Shown here piece after piece: positions 6,560 to 11,255 of a DNA stretch of 11,255 nt. Numbering within the stretch: position 1 is the first letter of the stretch; every line of letters starts with the position of its first letter. The notes under the pieces are model-generated. The model worked only from the letters and a program-made list of their open reading frames with translations. It was not told the origin of the DNA and made no database searches. The position numbers and the translations under genes are program-made. The stretch lies in contig CAJUBR010000082.1 in the NCBI GenBank assembly GCA_910584695.1, positions 1 to 11,255 of the forward strand, given 5' to 3'. The stretch comes from an uncultured Lachnospiraceae bacterium (GTDB taxonomy: Bacteria; Bacillota; Clostridia; Lachnospirales; Lachnospiraceae).

Positions 6560-6646
6560 ATAAGCCTACCCTGTACTTGGCGGTTCAGGTAGGCTTATAA
6601 CTCACCTTGAGAGGCTAACCACTTTGTGGGCGGTTACTCTCTTTGT
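6553..6646 (-). ncRNA. Putative antisense antitoxin RNA (RatA-like), about 95 nt
   Basis: The RNA is predicted from a strong minus-strand promoter (6653-6681) with a start near 6646-6648 and a terminator hairpin (6560-6598) followed on this strand by TTATTTATTT. It would overlap the 3' end and downstream part of the toxin transcript, the arrangement known for txpA/ratA. Near its 5' end is a second stem (GAGAG/AACC at 6609-6620 against GGTT/CTCTC at 6632-6641) that could be a contact loop. The limits are estimates; no expression evidence exists here. Confidence 0.65.
6560..6598 (-). terminator. Hairpin ending the antisense RNA
   Basis: ATAAGCCTACC (6560-6570) and GGTAGGCTTAT (6588-6598) are perfect complements; the stem can extend by CTG/CAG with one bulge. 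On the minus strand it is followed by TTATTTATTT, a T-rich terminator tail. On the plus strand there is no T-tract, so the toxin RNA probably reads through to the terminator at 6693. Confidence 0.7.
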
Positions 6647-6652
6647 ATGCTG

Positions 6653-6681
6653 ATTATAGCATTTATTAAATGAAAATTCAA
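6653..6681 (-). promoter_or_regulatory. Promoter of the antisense RNA
   Basis: Read on the minus strand, -35 TTGAAT (6681-6676), an exact 17-base spacer and a consensus -10 TATAAT (6658-6653) are present. No ORF with a good ribosome binding site follows, which points to a non-coding RNA running towards the small toxin gene. Confidence 0.75.
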
Positions 6682-6692
6682 TATGGATATCA

Positions 6693-6723
6693 AAAAGAAG
6701 GATGCTGACGGCATCCTTCTTTT
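6693..6723. terminator. Strong bidirectional terminator
   Basis: AAAAGAAGGATGC (6693-6705) and GCATCCTTCTTTT (6711-6723) are exact complements over 13 bases around a 5-base loop. The A-rich and T-rich ends allow termination on both strands. It closes the toxin transcript and separates it from the next promoter, which begins at its 3' edge. Confidence 0.85.
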
Positions 6724-6751
6724 GACAGTATAACAAATAAGTAATTATGTT
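6722..6751 (+). promoter_or_regulatory. Promoter for the winged-helix gene
   Basis: A consensus -35 TTGACA (6722-6727) overlaps the last bases of the terminator. With an 18-base spacer it is followed by TATGTT (6746-6751) as a moderate -10. It would give a leader of about 130 bases before the ATG at 6891, containing the palindromic sites and the hairpin at 6844. Confidence 0.5.
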
Positions 6752-6782
6752 ATCTACATCTGTTATACAAACCACGTATAAC
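6728..6782. promoter_or_regulatory. Palindromic GTTATAC/GTATAAC sites, possible operator
   Basis: GTTATAC (6762-6768) and GTATAAC (6776-6782) form a perfect inverted repeat with a 7-base spacer. A further GTATAAC lies at 6728-6734, inside the spacer of the promoter, and a partial GTTAT at 6749-6753. The spacing suits binding by a dimer or a two-domain protein; the tandem winged-helix protein encoded downstream is the natural candidate. This is inferred from position only. Confidence 0.45.
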
Positions 6783-6843
6783 CAAGATAGCATAATTATA
6801 GGAAGATTACAATAGGCAAATACAAGAAAACACAAAAAATTCA

Positions 6844-6868
6844 AGCTTCGGATGATCCGGAGCTTTTT
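6844..6868 (+). terminator. Attenuator-like hairpin before the winged-helix gene
   Basis: AGCTTCGG (6844-6851) pairs with CCGGAGCT (6857-6864, one T-G wobble) around a 5-base loop, and T continues to 6868. The ribosome binding site AAGGA (6878-6882) follows closely. As at 1158, 1822 and 2317, a terminator-like structure lies directly before a translated gene, though the stem sequence differs. Confidence 0.7.
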
Positions 6869-6890
6869 AAGTTAGGAAAGGAATATAATT

Positions 6891-7790
6891 ATGCAGAGAT
6901 TTGAAACAAAATATGATTTATTAAATGCAGCATATAAGGACAGTCAATTAAAAAAAGGAACGATCCTTCTCCTGCAGTACCTGGTACATAAATCGAATAA
7001 GGAGCAGTGCTTTCCGGCAGTGGAAACCATAGCGAAGGCTTTGAATGTATGTAAACGTACTGTGCAGTACAATATGCGGAAATTGGAAAAAGCCGGTTAT
7101 ATAATCCGGAAAGATAGATGGTATAATCACCAGCAGCTAAGTAATCAGTATATTTTTAATTTTGGTATTACAGAAGATAAGCCAGGGAAAATGAGATTTA
7201 CAGATGAAGAATATGATACCATGAATCGGGTTTCTTTCAATAACCCGGATAGGAATATTCGGAAAATATCTGATATTCAAAAGATATATAAAATGGATCT
7301 TTCACAAAGGGAGAAACTTTTACTCATATATTTATATCACCGTGCAAACAAGAAAGGGGTTGTTTATGATTTGCCGGAAGTATTTATGGATGCAGTGGGA
7401 ATCAGAAGACGTTCTCTTATGCGTTTGTTGCATTCCCTGCGTGATAAAGGGTTGCTGAAAATAAAATATACAATCATGCACAACCGGGAATACTTTATCA
7501 TGCAGCTTACAGGAAAGGTTTGCGAAATGCCGGAAGAAGCTGTAGAGGATATGCAGAATGCACAAAAGGATGTGACGGATTCTAATCAGGAGGCAGAAAA
7601 TATTATACATAATACACAAGGTAAGACTTTGATTACCAGCAAGAAGAATCCTGTTGCCTGTACATATAAAAAACTCCGGAAGATATTGCAAGACAAATGG
7701 CTTGGGATATCCTTCCGGACTTTTATGTCTAATCTGAAAGGCAGAATGATATCCTGCATGGATAAAATCAGGAAAATTCTGCGTATTTGA
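6891..7790 (+). CDS. Tandem winged-helix DNA-binding protein, 299 aa
   Basis: Two related winged-helix domains can be seen. The first covers about residues 20-92, with recognition helix CKRTVQYNMRKLEKAGYI (54-71). The second covers about 138-206, with RRRSLMRLLHSLRDKGLL (172-189); both start with a similar helix (TILLLQYLVH / KLLLIYLYHR). The last 90 residues are a polar linker and a basic helical end. Such HTH_36-like proteins occur on plasmids and conjugative elements as replication initiators or regulators; which of these applies is open. The start ATG 6891 has AAGGA 8 bases upstream. It is transcribed alone, probably from the promoter at 6722, and may bind the palindromic sites in its own leader. 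Confidence 0.75.
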   Translation: MQRFETKYDLLNAAYKDSQLKKGTILLLQYLVHKSNKEQCFPAVETIAKALNVCKRTVQYNMRKLEKAGYIIRKDRWYNHQQLSNQYIFNFGITEDKPGKMRFTDEEYDTMNRVSFNNPDRNIRKISDIQKIYKMDLSQREKLLLIYLYHRANKKGVVYDLPEVFMDAVGIRRRSLMRLLHSLRDKGLLKIKYTIMHNREYFIMQLTGKVCEMPEEAVEDMQNAQKDVTDSNQEAENIIHNTQGKTLITSKKNPVACTYKKLRKILQDKWLGISFRTFMSNLKGRMISCMDKIRKILRI

Positions 7791-7812
7791 ATCCTCTTAT
7801 GTCAAAAATTGC

Positions 7813-7833
7813 ACCCTATCTATACTATAGGGT
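7813..7833 (+). terminator. Weak hairpin after the winged-helix gene
   Basis: ACCCTAT (7813-7819) is an exact complement of ATAGGGT (7827-7833), with a 7-base loop. The downstream tail is TATTGAAA, so there is no real T-tract. It may be a weak terminator or a protein site. Confidence 0.4.
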
Positions 7834-7853
7834 TATTGAAAAGAAAGTAATAT

Positions 7854-7949
7854 ATGGATACTTATACTATTTCTTTTAATATGTACGATACGTATGAAAA
7901 ATTAGATAAGGATGTTTATATATTAAAAATTTGTAGTTGTAATTATTGA
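7854..7949 (+). CDS. Possible 31-aa peptide upstream of the radical SAM gene
   Basis: An ATG frame of 31 codons ends within the promoter of the radical SAM gene. It has a Tyr/Asp-rich start and a C-terminal CSCNY. The upstream AAAGAAAG is a weak ribosome binding site. A short peptide ahead of a radical SAM gene recalls peptide precursors of RiPP pathways, but the promoter between them, and a downstream protein that does not look like a peptide-modifying enzyme, speak against it. It may be chance. Confidence 0.2.
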   Translation: MDTYTISFNMYDTYEKLDKDVYILKICSCNY

Positions 7950-7965
7950 ATGAAATTAGTATAAT
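7937..7965 (+). promoter_or_regulatory. Promoter of the radical SAM gene
   Basis: The -35 TTGTAA (7937-7942), a 17-base spacer and a consensus -10 TATAAT (7960-7965) precede the gene. Transcription would start near 7972, leaving a leader of about 24 bases that holds AGAGGAG (7982-7988). The gene therefore has its own constitutive-type promoter. Confidence 0.65.
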
Positions 7966-7995
7966 TTTAAGTTAAGATTACAGAGGAGAAATAAA

Positions 7996-9633
7996 ATGAA
8001 AGTATTGTTAGTTGAGCCTGGTTATAAGAATAAGTATCCTCCAATGGGATTGATGAAAATTAGTACATATCACAGAAACCGAGGGGATATTGTAAGATTT
8101 TATAAGGGCTGCATGTCTGAAAGAGAAATATTGGAATTTGGACCAGATAGAGTGTATATTACAAGTTTGTTTACATTTTACTATGACAAAGTTATAAAAA
8201 CATTGCAATATTATCAAAAATATATAGATGATGATAATATTTATTTAGGTGGCATTATGGTTACGATTCTATATGATAGAGTGGCACAGGATACAGGAAT
8301 TCATAATCTAATGGCAGGTTTATTGGAAGATTCTGGCATTCTTGGATTAAATGATCATGTGAATATAGATCAGTTACCGTTAGATTATGACATATTGGAT
8401 CAGATAGAGTATGAGTATCCGGCTAATGGGAATTATTTCGCATATACAACTAGAGGCTGCCCTAATAAGTGTTCTTTCTGTGCAGTCCCAATATTGGAGC
8501 CACAATTTCATATGACGAATAATATTAAGAGGCAGGTTCAGGAAGTGAATTTGAAATATGGTGAAAAAAGAAATTTGTTATTACTGGATAATAATATATT
8601 TAATCTAACGGTTCAAGAACTGCAGGATGTGGTTGCAGATATGCAGGAAGTAGGGTTTACAAAACAACCAACGTATATAAAAGAGAATGCATTTGATATT
8701 TTTGTACGAAAGGCGGAAACTCCTTTTTTGCATGAAAGAATTGTAGATTCTGCAGTAGAGTATCTGATATCATTAAAAAGACGAATAAGGAATGAAAAAC
8801 AAAAGCAAGAATATGAGTATATCTTAAAGTTACTAGACTGTAGCAAAGATAAAAAATATTTCATGAAGACACATAAGAATTGGATAAGAATATATATTAA
8901 CAAATATAAAAATAAGACAAAATTAAAAAGATATGTTGATTTTAACCAGGGCTTAGAGGCTGCTAGAATGACTCCGGAAAAAATGAAAATATTAGCACAA
9001 TTACCATTGCGTCCGGTGAGAATTGCGTTTGACCATTATAATCAGAGAGCTGTCACAATATATAAAAGAGCAGTCAGGACTGCATCTGAATGTGGAGTGA
9101 AAGAATTTTCAAATTATATGTTATATAATTTTAATGATAAACCAGAGGATTTATGGTACAGAATTAAAATTAATATTGATTTAGCAAAAGAACTGGGAAT
9201 CAATATGTTTTCATTTCCGATGAAATATATGCCTATTACAGAAACAGATAGAAGCCATATTGGAGAACATTGGAATAAAAAATATCTTCAAAGTATTCCA
9301 GCTATTTTATTGGTAACCAAGGGGGTAGTAGCAGATGGAGAGGAATTTTTTGAACGGGCATTTGGAAGGAATGTGGAAGAATTTTATGAAATACTGGCAA
9401 TGCCAAAAGATTTTATTATCTATAGACAATATTATGAAGAAAAGGGTTATACACAAATTTGGAGAGCATATTACAATGAACTGTCAGAAGATGAAAAAAA
9501 TATGTTGATTCAGATTTTGTCCGGAACACTGGTTCAGTATAATCATGGTATATTTGATAGAATTTTAAAATACTATGATAAAAAGTATAGATATACTTAT
9601 TTGCGGGACTATGAAGAAAAGGCAGGATGTTAA
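7996..9633 (+). CDS. Radical SAM protein with degenerate B12-binding-like N-terminus, 545 aa
   Basis: Residues 1-125 start with KVLLVEPGYKNKYPPMGLM, the pattern of the B12-binding-domain radical SAM class, but the cobalamin motif DxHxxG is missing, so cobalamin binding is doubtful. The [4Fe-4S]-SAM motif CxxxCxxC is RGCPNKCSFC, with Cys155, Cys159 and Cys162; LLLLDNNIF (about 194-202) follows as the next strand. A Lys-rich helical stretch (about 245-315) appears inserted before the barrel resumes at about 320-415. The last 130 residues are an unrecognised helical domain. The substrate is unknown. AGAGGAG lies 8 bases before the ATG. The gene is more AT-rich than the transfer genes and converges on the ParB-like gene, which suggests acquired cargo. 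Confidence 0.85.
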   Translation: MKVLLVEPGYKNKYPPMGLMKISTYHRNRGDIVRFYKGCMSEREILEFGPDRVYITSLFTFYYDKVIKTLQYYQKYIDDDNIYLGGIMVTILYDRVAQDTGIHNLMAGLLEDSGILGLNDHVNIDQLPLDYDILDQIEYEYPANGNYFAYTTRGCPNKCSFCAVPILEPQFHMTNNIKRQVQEVNLKYGEKRNLLLLDNNIFNLTVQELQDVVADMQEVGFTKQPTYIKENAFDIFVRKAETPFLHERIVDSAVEYLISLKRRIRNEKQKQEYEYILKLLDCSKDKKYFMKTHKNWIRIYINKYKNKTKLKRYVDFNQGLEAARMTPEKMKILAQLPLRPVRIAFDHYNQRAVTIYKRAVRTASECGVKEFSNYMLYNFNDKPEDLWYRIKINIDLAKELGINMFSFPMKYMPITETDRSHIGEHWNKKYLQSIPAILLVTKGVVADGEEFFERAFGRNVEEFYEILAMPKDFIIYRQYYEEKGYTQIWRAYYNELSEDEKNMLIQILSGTLVQYNHGIFDRILKYYDKKYRYTYLRDYEEKAGC

Positions 9634-9640
9634 CCTGCCT
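9620..9640. terminator. Convergent terminator inside the overlapping stop codons
   Basis: AGGCAGG (9620-9626) and CCTGCCT (9634-9640) are exact complements around ATGTTAA. The loop contains both stop codons, which share the bases TTA A at 9630-9633. One hairpin could end transcription from both sides; T-tracts are short, so strength is uncertain. Confidence 0.55.
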
Positions 9641-11255
9641 CTTCTGTTATATACATATCTGAAATGATGGTTTGAATTATAGTTTTGATTCCTTGCTTGG
9701 TTAATGCATTTAAGAAATTTTTATCTGGCTGTATCGTATGTGGTTTATGAATAACAGTATCTAATTGATCTTTTGTAGCTTGACCATCAAAAGTTTGAAA
9801 GAAAAGTTTCCCTAAGTCTGCATCATTATTTAGTAGGCTATAATTGTTATTTCTACATTGCTTAACTATATGTTCAATCATTTTTCCCAGTTCTGGAGTT
9901 TTAGTATTATTATTATTTCTATTGCATAATCTTTCATATGCATTGACTTTTTTTAGCTGGCGTGTCAGAGTCTGTTCAATTAAAGAACGTAATAAAAATG
10001 TTGCTGCGATTGGAAAATTTTTATAACCGGCATTGCTGTTATATTTTGATATCTTGACAATCTCGTCACAAACTCTGTATAACCCTAAGTCATCAGGATT
10101 CTGTGGATTAAGAGCGGTAAAATCCAAATCTTCAAAAAATTCATATTCTTTTTGAGGTACAGATTGCTGTGTAGTAGGGTTTGATGTGGTTGTTGGGGCA
10201 CTTTCGGCTTGAGTTTGGGAAGGTGTAGTATTTGATGGTGCTGGTGTGGTTAAGGGAGCGGAAGATTCTTCACTTTGAGCCGAACTGCTTTTGGGTAACT
10301 CGTTATATGCGGCTATCAGCTCTTTTAATCCGGGAATGCGAATATTTTGTTCAATAAGTGTTGCTACCTTTATTTTTGATTTAATCTCATCAGTGCTGAT
10401 TCTATATTCATTAGAGTTATTTCGTTTATTTAAATCATTGCCTTTTAATGGTTCTCGAACGAAAAAAGCTTCTCCTAACATAAATAAGATTTTATCATAT
10501 ATGTCTGCTTTTGCCGGTGATGGAGAATATGTGTATGAAGATTCATTAAAAGTTAAGTTTAGACCAAAAGGTGCTTTACTTGATATCAAAGTAGGCATAA
10601 ATTTATCTACTAAAGGTAAAATAGAAATGCCTTCAATTTCTAAATCAGGATGTACTTTTTTTGTTGCATCAAAAACGTTTTTAAATAATCCAAATTTCTT
10701 GATATCTTTAATAATAGTTGCTTTTGATACATTAACATGCTTTGTGATTTGTTGAATAGTAATGCCTTGAATAAATTGAGAGTAAAAATAGTTACATTGT
10801 TCAAAAGTTTCCCATTTTTTAATTTCAGGATTAGTGTGTTTGGCTGTGATATAATTCTGAGCGTCATCTGGATTAGTATAAATAACTACTCTAATAGTAG
10901 ATATATTTGCATAAAGAGAGTTCGGGTCTGTGATAGTGTTAATTTCAGGACGTCTGTCTTCCGGAAGTAAGGTTTCGTCTAAGATTGCTTTGCACGCAGA
11001 AATTCTACGGTTACCTTCTAATACAATAAGTTTACCATCATTGTCGGGAACACAAGATAACCATTCTTCCCAATACAATCCATTATTTTTAATTATACTG
11101 CTAATAATTTCAAAAAGTTTCCCATATTTCACCAAATATTTAATAATATTTTGTTCATTAATATTTACTTCATTATCTAAAACGGTAGAACTAGCAAAAC
11201 GGGGATTACTTAACTTAAAGATAGTATATACATACAGCCTGCTGACACATTGCTT
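9630..11255 (-). CDS. ParB-like nuclease-fold protein with HTH and HEPN-like C-terminus (5' end outside window)
   Basis: The frame is open to the right edge, so 541 residues are seen and the true start lies outside; the TTG at 11135 is internal, since the ParB hallmark NPRF lies upstream of it (visible 17-20). The ParB/sulfiredoxin core continues with VLEGNRRISACKAI (visible about 78-91). A helix-turn-helix follows (ITIQQITKHVNVSKATIIKDI, about 165-185), then a region without recognised motifs. A Ser/Thr/Pro/Gln-rich linker spans about 322-369. The end (about 380-535) is helical, with FPIAATFLLRSLIEQTL and VIHKPH, resembling HEPN/DUF4145-like domains. ParB-fold proteins of this GNRR type bind nucleotides and DNA and may act as nucleases. 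Function is unknown; defence is one possibility. It converges on the radical SAM gene. Confidence 0.8.
   Translation of the reverse strand, partial: KQCVSRLYVYTIFKLSNPRFASSTVLDNEVNINEQNIIKYLVKYGKLFEIISSIIKNNGLYWEEWLSCVPDNDGKLIVLEGNRRISACKAILDETLLPEDRRPEINTITDPNSLYANISTIRVVIYTNPDDAQNYITAKHTNPEIKKWETFEQCNYFYSQFIQGITIQQITKHVNVSKATIIKDIKKFGLFKNVFDATKKVHPDLEIEGISILPLVDKFMPTLISSKAPFGLNLTFNESSYTYSPSPAKADIYDKILFMLGEAFFVREPLKGNDLNKRNNSNEYRISTDEIKSKIKVATLIEQNIRIPGLKELIAAYNELPKSSSAQSEESSAPLTTPAPSNTTPSQTQAESAPTTTSNPTTQQSVPQKEYEFFEDLDFTALNPQNPDDLGLYRVCDEIVKISKYNSNAGYKNFPIAATFLLRSLIEQTLTRQLKKVNAYERLCNRNNNNTKTPELGKMIEHIVKQCRNNNYSLLNNDADLGKLFFQTFDGQATKDQLDTVIHKPHTIQPDKNFLNALTKQGIKTIIQTIISDMYITEEAG

Noticed and set aside
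6602..6844. 80-codon frame on the minus strand
   Set aside because: It crosses the terminator at 6693-6723 and covers the antisense promoter, has no ribosome binding site and a composition typical of translated AT-rich non-coding DNA.
10291..10755. 154-codon plus-strand frame opposite the ParB-like gene
   Set aside because: It is antisense to a gene with clear domain motifs, has no good start signal and reads as hydrophobic noise.
11133..11135. TTG as the start of the ParB-like protein
   Set aside because: The frame stays open upstream to the window edge and includes the conserved NPRF motif, so the start is further right.
1..11255. CRISPR arrays, tRNA or rRNA genes, insertion sequences
   Set aside because: No regularly spaced repeats, no tRNA-like cloverleaf and no transposase motifs were seen on reading both strands; a weak tRNA could still be missed by eye.

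Overview
The window looks like part of an integrative conjugative element (or conjugative plasmid) from a low-GC Gram-positive gut bacterium, probably a Lachnospiraceae-type Clostridium relative. The grounds are AT-rich DNA, strong GGAGG ribosome binding sites, gene joints that overlap as ATGA, AGA/AGG arginine codons, and a Gram-positive conjugation gene set (single-stranded DNA-binding protein, VirB4 ATPase, membrane-anchored peptidoglycan hydrolase). The organism call is an inference from style and gene content. No ends, integrase, relaxase or VirD4 are visible, so the element extends beyond the window, at least to the left.

Layout. (1) 1-1152: the tail of a membrane-anchored protein and two unrecognised genes, all joined by 4-base overlaps; the third is Cys-rich with a ParB-like GQHR motif. 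(2) 1153-2355: a membrane-anchored coiled-coil protein and an SSB. Hairpin/T-tract elements of one sequence family sit before the 23-codon leader ORF of the coiled-coil gene, before the SSB gene and before the following 64-aa gene, each with a ribosome binding site straight after it. (3) 2356-6336: a tightly packed transfer operon with a 64-aa unknown, a VirB4 that appears split into a membrane N-terminal protein and an ATPase protein, and a hydrolase with three different catalytic domains (M23, NlpC/P60, SleB/CwlJ). (4) 6337-6890: a compact regulatory segment with a probable type I toxin-antitoxin module (38-aa holin-like toxin plus an antisense RNA with a near-ideal promoter), a strong terminator, a promoter with palindromic GTTATAC/GTATAAC sites, and an attenuator-like hairpin. 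(5) 6891-7790: a tandem winged-helix protein, possibly replication or control related. (6) 7791-11255: apparent cargo, a radical SAM protein converging on a large ParB-HTH-HEPN-like protein that runs off the right edge; the two genes share stop-codon bases inside a hairpin.

How the parts may work together: region 3 would build the transfer channel and open the cell wall, the SSB would protect the incoming strand, the toxin module would stabilise the element, and the winged-helix protein would control or start replication. The cargo pair has no assigned function; its architecture (nuclease-fold ParB domain, low-complexity linker, HEPN-like end, radical SAM neighbour) fits a defence or DNA-modification role, but this is inference.
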